A stretch of 64,000 nt of DNA, from the NCBI RefSeq assembly GCF_000151315.2, contig NW_011887299.1:1016885-1080884 (forward strand). Direction: 5' to 3'. The notes beneath the pieces are model-generated. The model had not been told where the DNA came from, did not search any database, and saw only the letters and a program-made list of their open reading frames with translations. Shown piece after piece: positions 34,695-46,265 of this stretch; position 1 is the stretch's first letter; the number at the start of each line of letters is the position of its first letter. The position numbers were made by a program, and so were the translations under genes. Source of the stretch: Capsaspora owczarzaki ATCC 30864. Its lineage: Eukaryota > Opisthokonta > Filasterea.

Positions 34695-36095
34695 CTACTG
34701 CGGGGACGCCTCGACGTCGCATATTGTGCCGAATACCATGTCATTCACCTTGCACAATTCGAGCGTGGAGGGATGGTAGTAGTCTTGGCTGAGAGCCTCT
34801 GCGGGCGGGACAAAGCCGCCGATGGCGGTGAAGGCGTCAATGCTATGCCAACCGCCTTGCCGTATGAGCAAATTGTGCGCAATCCAGTTGAGCTCGGCAA
34901 TGCGCTCGTTTGTCATGCATTGGCGGGTCCGGTCGACGTGAGGGAGCATGGTCGACACCGGGTTGATGTTCCGCCAGTACAGCTGCTGAGGCTCAAAGCC
35001 CAGCATTTCTTGGAACACCTCTTGCCACCAGGTCATGCTGTAATTGAAGTAGGATGGAGGCATGACGCGCGTGTCCCACAGGCCAGCGTTGATGACGACC
35101 ACGTCGGGCTTGCGAAACAGGCTGTCGCGTTTAGCTTCCGGAATCAGCGACTCGTTTCGGGCTTGCGACTCGGCATCCAATTCGAAGAATAGGTTCTGTC
35201 GCTCCGAGTCTGAGAGAGACATGCCGGCGACGATATTGTCGATGGTTTGCTGGCCGCCCGAGGTTCCAATAAACCGAATCGTAACGAGAAACTTTCCAAA
35301 GACCAGGAAATCTTGGTTGCTGTGTTTGTTACGCATTGAACAAGCACCACCAACGCCGAGCAAAGACAGAAGTGAGTGCAGTAAGATTGCGCCAAAAATA
35401 ACCATGACCTCGCAGCAACGAGGAGCGCATGTTTGCAAATTCTCTTCATTTTTGATCAAGAAACTCAACTAGTATCGCTTGAATGGCACGAAACCGCCAA
35501 CTCTTTCCGCCGAGAGCAGCAGCCTTTTCTGTTGATCCTGGGGCATTTGATGGGTAAAGAACTCGTGAAACGTATTCCGCGTGACGGAATCGCCCAGCAC
35601 AATGAGCCAGCGACTGCGGTTGAGGCGCCGCGAAAAGCACTCCTGCAGGTCCTTTGGGAAGCACGAGGCAATCCGGCGATACGAGCACGTCGATAATGCC
35701 AACTGCGTAAACCGTGGATCGTGCAATCCGGTGGCTGGAGCCGGTCCATTGGGACAGGGCAGATGCTCAAGCAGCGTGTCACAACTCCCGTGGGAGGTGC
35801 ACACTGACTCTGGGTACGACCACGTTGCCGGCCGCCCGTTCGCAGCACGATCACTCAGCGATTTAGTATGCGGTGGACCGACCGGCCACTTTGGGCGCCA
35901 GGTCTCGAGCTCGAGCAGCAGCGCGGCTGGGTCATCAAACGTCCACGTCGCGTGTGTCTCGGTATACCCCGGATTCTGCTCGACGGTGATGACTTGGTTG
36001 AACCACATGGTAGGATTGGGTTGTGTCAAGTACAGTCCGCCGAGGATGACAAAGGCGGTGCACGCGATAAACACGGCAACCCGAGTCTTGGTCAT
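34695..36095 (-). CDS. Golgi type II SGNH/PC-esterase-like protein
   Basis: Predicted Golgi enzyme of the GDSL/SGNH hydrolase fold, in the broad group with NXPE, CAS1D1 and plant TBL proteins that handle acetyl or other esters on glycans. Exons 36095-35470 and 35319-34695 join in phase (donor gttgag splitting a TAG, acceptor aacacag) to 416 aa. A short cytoplasmic stub (MTKTR) precedes a signal anchor (~6-24). Block I is LIVLGDSVTRN with nucleophile Ser170. VVVINAGLWD is the later Asn/Asp block, and DYYHPS supplies Asp388 and His391. An Asn-linked glycosylation sequon occurs at NRS in block I. The donor gttgag is non-canonical at position 3, so RNA support would be useful. Activity on a specific glycan cannot be inferred. 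Confidence 0.75.
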
Positions 36096-36519
36096 TTTTG
36101 CGGTACTTGTTGTCAAAAACTACGGCACAGCAGACAACGTCCAAGAACGACCATGCAACAAATCAGACTGCGAGTACAACAATAATGCGGTACGGGGACT
36201 ATCGAAAAATTACAAATTGAAATCAATTCGTACAATTGAAGGCGAACGGCTGTTGGACGGTTTGATTCTTCTTAACAAAACAAAACAACACAGACAAAGG
36301 ATATCAGGCAAAAATTCACTCTTCACACTCGCCAGGAGTTGAGCTCATGAAAACTGACAAAGAGACAAGTACACAACATCACAAAGCTTGTTAGCTTGTT
36401 GGAAAGATACATTAGCCGGAGTGGGGGGGGGAGGGAAAGGAAATACAAAAAAAAACTGCTTGTTGCCGCCTGCGGCCGAGCTGTCAGTCCTGTGTACAGT
36501 TGTTTTTGTGTGTGCTTGT
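36096..36519. other. Spacer
   Basis: Upstream of the SGNH-like gene and downstream of the RhoGAP stop. No gene seen. Confidence 0.5.
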
Positions 36520-38715
36520 TCACGACGACGCTGATTTCAAGCCGTCCTTCTCCTCGTAGTCCTTGAGCTTCCGCTGGAGCTCTGCTGAAACGAGCTCCAG
36601 ATGTTGGCGTGTCTGCCATTCTTCGAGATACCTGATTTCCGCCATTTTGAGTCGCTCTTCCAAGTTGGCAACCTTGGCTTCGAGGTCTTTGACGCGCGAC
36701 TCTGCTACCTCGGCGACCGATGCACGCACAGTGTTTGAATGCTGCACTGGAAACGCATCAGGCTGGAGGAAGGGACTGGCGGACGAGGGGCCAGGGGACA
36801 ATGGCGTCGGGGACGTGGGACTTGACTCTGCTTGCGAGCTCTCTCGCCTGACACGACCACTGCGTCTGTCGCGCGCGGTTGCGTCCTCGTCGTCCGAGTC
36901 GTCGGACAAGTCTGCTTCAATCAGGGTGGTCTTGCGCCAAGACGTGCTCCTACGGATAGTCCCACAAGCAAACAAACAAACCAACAAACAAAAAAAAAAA
37001 AAAAAAGAAAAAAAAAGGAAAAAAAAAAAGTGAGTGGAACTCTGTTGCCAATAGGTCCACGTTTTCGCCATGAACACGGCACGCTTACCGGGGAAGAGCC
37101 TTTGGGACGCTGAGATCAGAGAACAGGATGTCAAACTCTTGCAGAAACATTTTGACGACCACATTGATCATTTTCGACAAGCCGAGCTGCGTGAGAGGAT
37201 CGTCGTGGTTTTGGCGGTCGCGCAACAGACATGGGCCAAACACGGTGGCCAAGTTGTCAATGCCCATGCGATTGCTTGCTTCGTGGACCAACACCTGCCG
37301 CAGGAATTGACACAAAAATCGCAGAAGAGTGACGTTGCAAGGTGGCAGTTTACTCAATAGCGCCCGAACGGGCACGAGTAGAGTAGCATGGTCTGTAGTG
37401 GCGGCATTGTCCGTGTAAACTGTCATGGCGAAGAAGGAGTGAAAGAAGAGCAGCAAGTGAGTGAGAAATTTCAACACATAAAAACGTTAATTAAAAGCCA
37501 AACGCATGCAAAAAATGGGGGACAAAACGTACTCTGCGCTGCAGCGATAAACTCGCCGTGGTGTTGAAAGGTTAGAAGCGGCTCTGGAAGCTCTCGGAGG
37601 TACATTTTGAAGAGGGCAGCGCCAACGTGAACATCTGCTTCGCCGTCCAGCTCGGGGTTTTCGCCTTTAGCGAACTGCTCCTTGAGCTTGTTGATACGAG
37701 CGGCGAGTCCCGATTTGCGGAACAGGCCTTCCTCTTTCAAGCCTGCGTGTGCGCGTAAGCATAGGGAAGGCAAACAGAGGGCAGTGGTTAGGATTCGAGA
37801 ACGAAATTAAAATAAGAGACCAACCTCTCGGGAACCGCTGTCATCTGAGGCCAAACTCTCAACTCGAGTCATGTGAACAACAACAACAAGGCATCTTTCT
37901 CACCGAACTGCACCAGGTAGTTGAGGGTCTTTTCGACAACCATGGGCACTTGGTCGTCCGTGCGGCCCTCGCGCTCCAGCGTCGCGGCCAAATCCGTGCC
38001 AAACATGCCACCTCCACGAGGCTGTTCCAAGGGTATCCCAGAGCATAAAAAAAGAGAATCACCGACCGTGTGAGCAAAACCAAGCAAGTTTCATCCGTCA
38101 ACGTTTGTCGGGCAAAACTTATGCGACAAAAAACCCGAGAACAGCAACAATATCGCTCAGTGGGCCCCCTACCGCATAGCACTCCTTGCGAATGTACGAC
38201 AGCCATGTTTCCATCTCGGGCTTGGTGGCGGCATACATGATGAATGTGCGATGGTTGTCTGTCATCATGGTCTTGGTCTCGCCGCCTGGAATGATCTCAA
38301 AGCAGAATCGCTTGCGGGGCTCCTGAGACTCGGGAATGACACGCACCTCGTTTCCAAACAGCTGAATGGCAGCCAGCGGCACAGCGTCCTTTCGATCCAT
38401 AACATACAGAGGAGAGGGGGTTTCAATGGATGTGTCGTCATTGAGTGAGAATTGAGGACGGAGCGGAGAGGCGGCTCGGCCACCCAGCGCCGCCGCCGCC
38501 AACCAACTCAATCCCAAGCAGGACCACACGTCCGCACACTGCAGATATACCGACGCTGAGCGTTGGCTGTTTACCTTGGGATCTTTAAAGTAAAAGATCT
38601 GGTTGGCCGAAATGGCAAACCAGCGGCGCTTCCAGTTCTTCCGCCTGCCGCCCTGCTTGACGAGCCAGCCCGTGTGGACAACCTGACCATACCCATACCA
38701 TACCATACCATACAT
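36520..38715 (-). CDS. PH-RhoGAP-coiled-coil protein (FilGAP/ARHGAP24-like layout)
   Basis: Stimulates GTP hydrolysis on Rho-family GTPases at membranes. Exons 38715-38173, 38021-37904, 37742-37533, 37419-37089 and 36949-36520 join in phase to 543 aa. The PH domain covers ~12-178, from HTGWLVKQGGRRKNWKRRWF to METWLSYIRKECYA, with an unusual insert of about 45 residues after FYFKDPK. The RhoGAP domain covers ~185-395, with the arginine finger Arg229 in EEGLFRKSG and NLATVFGPCLL later. A Ser/Pro-rich acidic linker and a C-terminal coiled coil (~470-535) complete the order seen in ARHGAP22/24/25. The start ATG lies in a TATGG pentanucleotide run that codes MYGMVWYGYG. The PH insert could instead be an unspliced in-frame intron, because its first bases are gtaaac. 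Confidence 0.9.
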
Positions 38716-39388
38716 GAACGTGCAGCAGTGCAGGTGAGCGAGGGTCGCGCGTTGGTCGACAAGGGGGGGGGGTCTCAAATTTTCAAACCGCCTCAGAAAC
38801 CACCCTTCCCCCTCAACGTTCCACCCGCTCCAAAGTTCGCCAATGCACTTCTCAGCCCAAGAGCACTCGTTTAAGTGGCTTGAATGAGCTTTTGAAATGT
38901 ATCGTTCAGGGGACGAGCGACAAGACACGAAGTTGGAGCTTTTTTCGGATTACCGGCTTGTTTTGGTGCCACAACGCCGAGTCTGCAACCGCTGTTGCTG
39001 GTGTTGTGGTTTGTGTGTCAGTCATCGGCAAATGATTCCAAGAAGAAAGGAAGGAAGGAAAAAAAAAAGGAGCAGAGTCTGAGAAAGCGCGATTGAGAGA
39101 AATGCAAAGTTCAACAAGAAAAGACTGGTCTGGGTTCGATTCGAGATGGGGTGAAATGCACAGCAGCAAGTATTATGACGGTTGATGCTGCTCCTGTTTA
39201 GATCAATAGGCAGTCGGCCAAGACGGGAGCCGGGGGAAAGGAGCAGATGTTTGTCGGTTGCAAAAACGCGAGTAACTTATTCAGGCTCGAACGAAAAGGC
39301 AGACAAGAGGCAAACGAAAAGAATCAACGGATAACAATCAAGGCAAAACCATGTTGCAAACGCCCTGCTTGACGAATCGCCTTGTGGT
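38716..39388. other. RhoGAP upstream region
   Basis: Carries a TATGG/CCATA pentanucleotide run at 38695-38714 and short G-runs. No gene seen. Confidence 0.5.
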
Positions 39389-40287
39389 TCACTTGGTTGG
39401 AGCCGGACTGGCGGCAACGACCTCCTCGATGGAAGGGTCTTTGCGGTGCGCGCGCCAGCCGAGATAGCTATTCCACCCCAGCGAGACGGCGTTGACCACC
39501 AGCACGCGATGCTGCATGGGGACAAAGTAGAAATTGAGCAATTGGGTGGCGGGCCAGACCTTCCAGTTGGCAATGAGCGTGTCCTTGAGCTCTGAGCGTA
39601 GCCGCGTCTCGATCTGCGCCATTGAGTCGTTATGCAAGAGCCCGAGGTTGACGTAAAAGGACGAGATGATGAACGGCGCAAACACTGTCTGGTCGATCGC
39701 CATCTTGGTCAGTGCAGCCGTTCGCGTCGACAACTTGCTCGCTGGGACAATCTTCTCGAGCCCAGTGTACCACAGTCGCATGACTGGACCCTGCCCACCC
39801 CCCACAAAAACCAATACCAAAAAAAAAATACATCCAAGTATATCAACATCACAAAAACACAAAAAAAGGGAGAGGTCGTGAGGTAAGGGAAGAAGCCGGC
39901 TTTCTGTTTGAACGTTGGCTCAGCTTCTTGCCGCGCGCTCAAGTTCCGCTCCACCTGCAACTCCATCCAACAAAATACCACTAAACAACCCCCCAGCGTT
40001 TCATACCACAAAGCAAAAGCCGATGGCAGCCATGCGGGCTGTGCGAACGAGGTCGTGATCCCTGCCCTTGCGGTCGATGGCCTGCTGGGCAATCAAGTCA
40101 CCCGTCGCCATCAGCGTCCCTGTCATGATAGAAGAGGGAGAGTCAGAGTCAGCATCAGAGTCATTCGTCGGGGATTGCAGCGCCAAGAAGGGTCAGCGCG
40201 CAGCACGCGAGCTGTACCGGTGGAGATGGCGCTCATGACAATCGGGCGACGCTCAAGCATGTACAAGTACCAGCTCCACAGCACCAT
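39389..40287 (-). CDS. Mpv17/PMP22-family organelle membrane protein
   Basis: Four-helix membrane protein of the Mpv17/PXMP2/Sym1 family, found in the inner mitochondrial or peroxisomal membrane and proposed to form a small-solute channel. Exons 40287-40218, 40119-40007 and 39790-39389 join in phase to 194 aa, the family's usual size. Signatures: MVLWSWYLYMLERRPIVMSA at the start, TGTLMATGDLIAQQ in helix 1, GPVMRLWY and KMAIDQTVFAPF in the middle, NWKVWPATQLLNFYFVP and the closing WNSYLGWRAH. Mitochondrial versus peroxisomal location cannot be decided from the sequence. The family call is secure. Confidence 0.93.
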
Positions 40288-40530
40288 TGTTGACAATCAG
40301 CGGATGCGTGTATTGAGTGTCGAGTGAAAATGTGGTATTAATGTTGGACTGGAATGACAATTGAAATTGGAATAGGAATTGGATGCAAATTGAAAGTACA
40401 ACACAGAACAAGTTCAAAAGTTGCTGCCATTCGAAAAATCAATGGAGATGCATCGAACAAGCAGACCACAAACGAAAACAAAAAGGTGAATGCGATCGCA
40501 CCCTGCACGAGAGAAACCAGTGTCGCTCCG

Positions 40531-40942
40531 TCATTTGGGCTGAGCAACCCCATTCACAGTCCTGGAAATCACTACGCCATTTTGCTCGATTGTCACGGTG
40601 GTTTGCCCATTCTGGGGATGCACAGAACAAGTAGAGTTAGCGGAAACGAGTACACTCCAAGACATTCGCAAGACAACGCTCAAGAATCCGTACCACTGTT
40701 TCCCGACGCTCCGTCACTTGCTGGCCGTTCATAATCCGCGTTGAGACACTGGTGGAAACCATCCCACCGCCCATGCCCATATTCATGGGGCCCATGCCCA
40801 TGCCCCCAAAGCCCATCATCATGGGCATGCCAAACGTGGACTGCATGCCCATCGGCAAGCCAAAGCCGGTTTGCATTTGTTGCTGCTGTTGCATCGCAAA
40901 CGGCTGCATCTGTTGTTGATACGGTTGTTGTTGTTGTTGTTG

Positions 40943-40985
<43 letters not shown>

Positions 40986-41760
40986 AATAGGCGTTGCTGT
41001 TGGAGCTGTTGGAGTTGTTGCTGCTGGAGCTGAGCGTGTTGTTGCTGGAACGAGCGAGGCGGAATCGCGCCGAATGGCATCCCAAACCCACCTCCAAAGG
41101 CAGCGCTCTGGGTCATGCTCATGTGATGGTTGAGGACCTGAGCAAACATGGGATCGAACTGCGCAAACTGAGCAAACAGCTCGAACGGATCGACAAAGTG
41201 ATGTGTCGTGCGGTATTGCTGCTGCTGGTATTGGTATTGGTCTTGTGCCCTGGGGTTGCTTTGGGCCGTGTTACTGGTAGCGCCAGATGCGCCATAATTG
41301 TCAAACTCGGCGCGTTTCACAGCTGTAGAACAGAGCAGGCAGTGTCGGCAGTTGAGATTGCAGTGTCGGCAATTGGGCGGGGGGCATGAGACGATTCCAA
41401 TTCCACTCTCAGCTCAAGCTCAATTCACACACACTCTCATCATCATTATCATCATCGAAGTGACCTTTCGATGAGAGCAAGTTGCCTTCTGGCTGTGATG
41501 TACTTACGATCGGATAGGACTTCGTATGCCTCTGCAACAAGCTTAAACCTCGCTTCCGCCTCGCCGCGCGTCTCCTCGGGATGCTTGTCTGGATGCCACA
41601 AGAGTGCTTGTTTGCGATACCTGGTAGTTCAGAAGGGGGTTGGATGGATGAGCGTTCGTCGATGCAACAACGCCACCCGTTGTGTTTCAACTGCTTACGC
41701 TCGCTTGACGTCGTCGGTCGTCGCTGTGCGTGAGATTTCTAGGACACAGTAGTAATCCAT
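40531..41760 (-). CDS. DnaJ/Hsp40 chaperone, DNAJB6-like, with long Gln tract
   Basis: Class B J-protein that recruits Hsp70 and, in the DNAJB6/8 group, suppresses aggregation. Exons 41760-41699, 41620-41508, 41322-40694 and 40611-40531 join in phase to 294 aa. The J domain is residues 1-67 with [13 protein letters not shown] and HPD at 30-32 (LLWHPDKH). A Gln-rich region follows, with about 20 consecutive Gln coded by mixed CAG and CAA. A Gly/Met/Phe-rich segment comes next ([18 protein letters not shown]). The C-terminus [22 protein letters not shown] and [12 protein letters not shown] aligns by eye with the terminal beta segment of DNAJB6 (ISTKIIENGQ type). No Zn-finger or CTDI/II of class A is present. 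The divergent upstream partner starts near 42.3 kb. Confidence 0.9.
40922..40984 (-). repeat. CAA/CAG run coding poly-Gln in DNAJB6-like gene
   Basis: About eight CAA codons next to about ten CAG codons on the sense strand. Confidence 0.95.
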
Positions 41761-42286
41761 GATGGTATTATGGTGGTAAGGTGTTGTATGTATTGATGCA
41801 GGAATCCACACTCAAAACAGCAGCGAGAGCGAAACGTCGATAAAAATGATAATAAGGAGGACTGAAATTTATTTCTGAGAACATTCGAGACAAGAGCAAT
41901 TGAGTTCAAGCGGAGATTGACGTTTTGGAGCTCTACACAGAGGAGTCGACACAATCCAAGTTTCAATGGCCGATGCAGTTTCTGGGGGGGGGGGTGATGC
42001 ATTTTGTTGCCGGTTGAGCCACAATTCCGCCACAGTGCACCATTCCATCAATCAGTGAGATGCAAGTGCAATTTTTAACAAACCAAAAACCGAAATCGAA
42101 GAGCCTGACAAGACCGCCAGAAGCGCAATGGAACGAACAAATTGGGACGCGACCCCAGTTTTCTCCTTTGTTGGACCTGTCAAACTTGTTACGTCGCTCG
42201 CCGCATCTCCTCTCACTCTCGCTTCCCCTCACTCCCGTCCACGACCTGTGCCTCCCGTCCTCTCTCGCCGTTGCTTTTGTAGGCCG
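41761..42286. other. Divergent promoter region
   Basis: Between the DNAJB6-like gene and the Golgi protein gene. An in-frame upstream ATG at 42128 would lengthen the latter by 53 residues of no clear character. A G-run lies at 41984-41993. Confidence 0.5.
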
Positions 42287-43423
42287 ATGAATGTGACGCA
42301 CGCTCGCCGCTGGGTCGGTTTTGGTGTGCTGGCCAGCACGGCAGTCTGCGCGCTGCTCTATCTCGCCACTGCTCCTCCAGTGCCGCTCTCCGACCAACCG
42401 CTGCTGCCTGGCCCCACCGCGCCATTCCCCGTGTCATTCGTGTTAGACCAGCCATCCAACGTCACAGGCATTGGCGAGGTGCCTGGCGCGCGGTACCGTG
42501 CACTGGGCAGCATGCAGTTTTCTGTCAATCTCATCCAAGCAGTCACGTCCCAAGCGTCCGGCTTGGATGCTGGCGAGACCACAGTCGATATCGACGACGT
42601 TGGTGACGACAAGATGGTCTATTTTTACATGGCAGGACACATCCGGACGCTCTTCCATACTGCGCCAAAGCTGCAAGCGTTCTTTGCATCGGCTGGCGTT
42701 CCGTACCGCGTCTTCCAGCACACCTGGTCTGAAACAGACCACCACGAGCTGACATGGTGGCACCACACTGGCGAAACCCCCACAAGCGCGCCGGTAGCAT
42801 ACAATACGACGCATCCAGGACCCACCGAAACCTTCCTCTTGAACCTACAGCAGCCGTTTGTCAAGAACATGGTGACCATGGTGGAAGATGACAGTGTTGT
42901 CACTGCAAGCGGACGCATGCATGTTGGTCGCACCATTATCGAGGGCATCAATCCGCGCATCCTCGCAAGCTACTATTACACGCTGCAATACACGCACTCG
43001 TTGGCTCAGGAATACATCAAGCTGGCTGCCGGCCGCGACATGGCGCCCAACGCCGTGATTTTTCGATTGCGCCCAGACTTGTCCATCTTCCCAACCGACA
43101 TGGCGAAAGTCCGCGACATGATCCACCGCGACCCGAACCTGTTCTTTGGCACTTGCCACGGGCAGTCCGACAGCTGGCGCGAGTTTCGAATGTCTGACTT
43201 GTTCTTTGCCACGTCGCGCCAGGTCATGGACAAGATTGTCGCCACGAATATTGTACAATGGCTCGAGGATAACGCCGATAATGTCGAGATTCAAAAAGTC
43301 CCAGAGCGATCGTTTCGGTTACTGTTGGAGCAGCTAGGTGTCAAGCTCATGTGGATTGACAGCGGAATCACCATTTGGCGCAGTCCCAGCAAGTCCCTCG
43401 AGCTTCCCTGCCCTGCTGGATAG
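42287..43423 (+). CDS. Golgi type II membrane glycosyltransferase-like protein
   Basis: Predicted Golgi enzyme of unknown activity. From the ATG at 42287 the single exon gives 378 aa: a basic stub (MNVTHARR), a signal anchor (WVGFGVLASTAVCALLYLA) and a luminal domain. Two motifs are shared with the gene at 49.4-50.9 kb: MAGHIRTL followed by a block ending in HTW, and RLRPDL (SSRPDI in the other). These resemble the nucleotide-sugar fold motifs of small eukaryotic glycosyltransferase families, but no named family is certain. Putative N-glycosylation sequons are present (NVT, NTT). The start at 42128 is the alternative; the 42287 start gives a canonical type II topology. It is the first of four glycan-type genes in this 9-kb stretch. 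Confidence 0.7.
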   Translation: MNVTHARRWVGFGVLASTAVCALLYLATAPPVPLSDQPLLPGPTAPFPVSFVLDQPSNVTGIGEVPGARYRALGSMQFSVNLIQAVTSQASGLDAGETTVDIDDVGDDKMVYFYMAGHIRTLFHTAPKLQAFFASAGVPYRVFQHTWSETDHHELTWWHHTGETPTSAPVAYNTTHPGPTETFLLNLQQPFVKNMVTMVEDDSVVTASGRMHVGRTIIEGINPRILASYYYTLQYTHSLAQEYIKLAAGRDMAPNAVIFRLRPDLSIFPTDMAKVRDMIHRDPNLFFGTCHGQSDSWREFRMSDLFFATSRQVMDKIVATNIVQWLEDNADNVEIQKVPERSFRLLLEQLGVKLMWIDSGITIWRSPSKSLELPCPAG

Positions 43424-44401
43424 CTGAAGCCGATCATGCCGCCAAAATCTGTTTCCTCGAGCCCACCGGGTCATCGAGCAGCGCCCGTACGACCACTGCC
43501 CAAGTTTTTACTGCACGCTTGAGGGCAATCCTCACGCTCTTGTTCTGACTCTTTAAATTTGGTTGTTTGTATTCAGTTTAGTGGAGAGCGGAGAAAAAGC
43601 GTCTGAAAAGTAAAACCTTAGAGAAGATGAGGGACAAAACCCGCAGAAACGAGGAAGAGAAAAGTCAGAACAAGCAGGTACAAAACCCGCAAATACGAGG
43701 ATCCAAAAAGCTTTAAGAGAGTCAAAAACAACCTGATTGCTAGGTCACTCCTTTTCATGTGCCGCGTTTGACGTTGAGCGAAACCACCAACTGGCAATCG
43801 AAACAAAATCGAAACCAAATCGAAAACGCACTTCCTACCTCCTGTCTTTCTCGTGCTATGGTAAGATTTCCCGCAGCCCCTCTTTGTCAGTACCCGCCTT
43901 CCCCGACAGAAGCTTATGCGAAAAAGTGATTAAAAGTGAAACGGGAATGATTGGTGGTGGTGGAGGGGGGGGGGGTGCAATGTGCAATCTCCGTTCTTTG
44001 CCATGGCAAACCGCTCCTTACCCAGCATTAGCTGCTCTGGTTGATGTCCCTGTAGCACTGCCGGCAGTTCAGATCCTCGCATGATCGTTGATTCTAGTTG
44101 TCGGTGCGCTTGATGGGGCAACTCGCGGTGTCATGGGCAGCTGGAGGAACGGGAGCGGCGTTCGAGTCCAAAAGAGGCCGTGTGCGTTTGGATCGCTCGT
44201 TGGTCGATTCGCCTACCTCACGACGCCGCACACTCGGGGGTGCAGATGAACAGCGTTCTATTACTGATGTCAGAAATACAAAGTGCCCTGTCTATGCGTG
44301 GTCGATGGCAGCTGCACTGCCATCACCGTCCACGGCGTTCTTGTGCTGTCTTTTGATTTGCAATATTTTCAACGCTCACCTGCTCCGGCTTCTCACATTA
44401 G
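43424..44401. other. Region upstream of GT32-like copy 1
   Basis: Must contain the missing 5' exon and promoter of the gene ending at 45965. A ~40-bp block at 44043-44083 (gtccctgtagcactgccggc core) is matched at 46958-47000 upstream of copy 2. No complete gene seen. Confidence 0.5.
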
Positions 44402-45965
44402 ACCAAGGATACCTCCAGCTTGGGTGAGCGTCACACCAAGACGCACTCTCTGTACCGTCGCTGCGGCCGCCGCACGCAGCTTGCAGCCCTCCATGTACTT
44501 TTAACTCTGGCACTGATGGCATTCATTGCTTGGCAGCTTGAACATGGTAAGTTATGGTGCCAAAGCATTCGCTACCGCACTACTTTCAGCCACACTGCTT
44601 GAAAAAGCGCGTGGAAAATCGAACAGGAATCGGAAGCTCACTACTAACAACATATTCTTTGTGTTGATAGAGGTGGCATGGGACATTGCCCTGACTCTGC
44701 ACCACCAGTGCGAGGTTGAAGGCGCTGCAGCACGGCGCTTGACCTTGCGGCGACCGCCACCGCCGCTCTCCCAAGAGGCGATGACCTACTACGAGTCCAT
44801 GCCAAAACTGCCAACAGCTGGCACCAAACCGGCTTGGGCGCGCGTCGAAGTGCACGGTTTTGAAGTCCGCGTTCCTGCTGCTCCACCAGCAGTGAATATT
44901 TCGAGCGTTCGACCGCCGCTGGGAGCATTCGTGCCACGCGACGAGCTCCTCCAAATCACTGGCCTGCAGTGTTTGCCGCTTGAGGACCACCAGTCGCTCG
45001 CCGAGCTGTTCCACGGGTTTTGGGATGGACCAATCAACCAGACGCTCTCTTCCCTCTATATCAGCGCCATCTCGACAGTGTTCCGGCATCACCCCGACTC
45101 GACGTACCTGGTTCACTCGAATACCCTGCCTCTCGACCAGTTCGACGAGCTTCGGGCAATGGGATTCAACATTGCCGTTGTGCGCTACGATGCGTTGCGC
45201 GCCTTAACGTTTGGCAACTTGCCTGGCCAAAGGTGGCTGCTCCAAGATCGTGTTCGGTACGCAGAGCATCGCAACATTGGCTCGCACATGTCAGATCTGA
45301 TGCGAGCTATTCTCATGCACCAGTGCGGTGGTATTTACATGGATCTCGACTCGGTCTTGCTTCGGCCGCTGCATTTCCTCAACCGGGCGTTCACCATGGA
45401 GCCCATGCGTCCCAATCACTTGCGTGTGCAGTACATCAAGATGGATGGTGTGTCATCATTGTTGTCTTGCAGCGAAGTCATTGTTATTCGGCCACAGCCT
45501 GTCGACGACGGCGCGTCCATGATCCTGTCGCCCTATGTGGTTCGCGGCGACTTTGGCCTCGTTCCCGGCCTGTTGGCGTTTGGTCCACGAGATCCGTTCA
45601 TCTACATGATGATGCAAGTGTTTGATGAGCCCTACAACCCCGACTGCTTTAGCTGTGTCGGTCCGGTCGCCGTCAACAAGGCCTACATGGCGACGAGCGC
45701 GCATGAACGATTGCGGCTCCAAGTCTATCCTGCGGATGTCATGTTTGGCCCCTTCTGGCGCGGGGTGATGGACAAGTTTGATGAATTTTGGCAAACGACG
45801 ACCGACGAGCGCGGCCAGGCACTCGTGAACGAGGCAGTCCAGTTTGGCTTTACCCAGCATCTGTATGGGGGCGGACAAGGCGCCCCCGCCTTCCAAAACA
45901 ACAGCTATATTCACCGATTGGTGCTTGAGACACAGCTCATTCCGTTGCCAGACCTTTGGCAATAG
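44402..45965 (+). CDS. GT32-like glycosyltransferase with DXD motif, copy 1 (5' end missing)
   Basis: Glycosyltransferase of the sugar-binding DXD class (GT32, as in alpha-1,4-GlcNAc and galactosyltransferases and yeast Och1), acting in the Golgi lumen. Two exons are clear: 44402-44546 (preceded by a cattag acceptor, phase 0) coding a basic stub CGRRTQLAAL and signal anchor, and 44671-45965 coding the catalytic domain of about 431 residues. CGGIYMDLDSVLLRPL holds the DXD motif (DLD) that binds metal and nucleotide sugar. TYLVHSNTLPLDQFDEL and CFSCVGPVAVNKAY are other conserved blocks. No in-frame ATG precedes the anchor within exon 1, so a further upstream exon with the start is required. An AATAAA signal lies at 46040. 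The catalytic exon is nearly identical to copy 2 at 47.9-49.2 kb, while the anchor exon is not. Confidence 0.85.
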
Positions 45966-46037
45966 AGACGTCTTGGTGGTTGATTTTAACGACTTTGCTT
46001 TTTGTTTTGGTTTCTTAGTTATCCCAATTCTCTTCCA

Positions 46038-46047
46038 TCAATAAAAG
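46038..46047 (+). terminator. Polyadenylation signal of GT32-like copy 1
   Basis: AATAAA about 75 bp behind the stop codon at 45965, in an AT-richer context. Confidence 0.5.
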
Positions 46048-46146
46048 CTGAAATGCATTCTCACCACCGTTGCGATTTATTCACACAGGGTTTTTGGCCC
46101 TTCGACCCTGTTGGACAGGTTTTTCGGTCATGGTGACACACACAAA

Positions 46147-46265
46147 AAATAAAATAAAATAAAATTCAATTCAATTCAATAAAATAAGTAAAAATACAAT
46201 CAAATAAAATAAAAGCAAAATAAAACAAAAATAAAATTAAAAAAATACCGCTAAAAAATAAAAAG
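46147..46265. repeat. AT-rich low-complexity tract (AAAAT units)
   Basis: Imperfect AAAAT/AATTC pentamer repeats, far more AT-rich than the surroundings. Confidence 0.85.

Noticed and set aside
46147-46265. AT-rich tract as a replication origin or matrix-attachment site
   Set aside because: Simple AAAAT repeat; nothing in the sequence specifically supports origin function.
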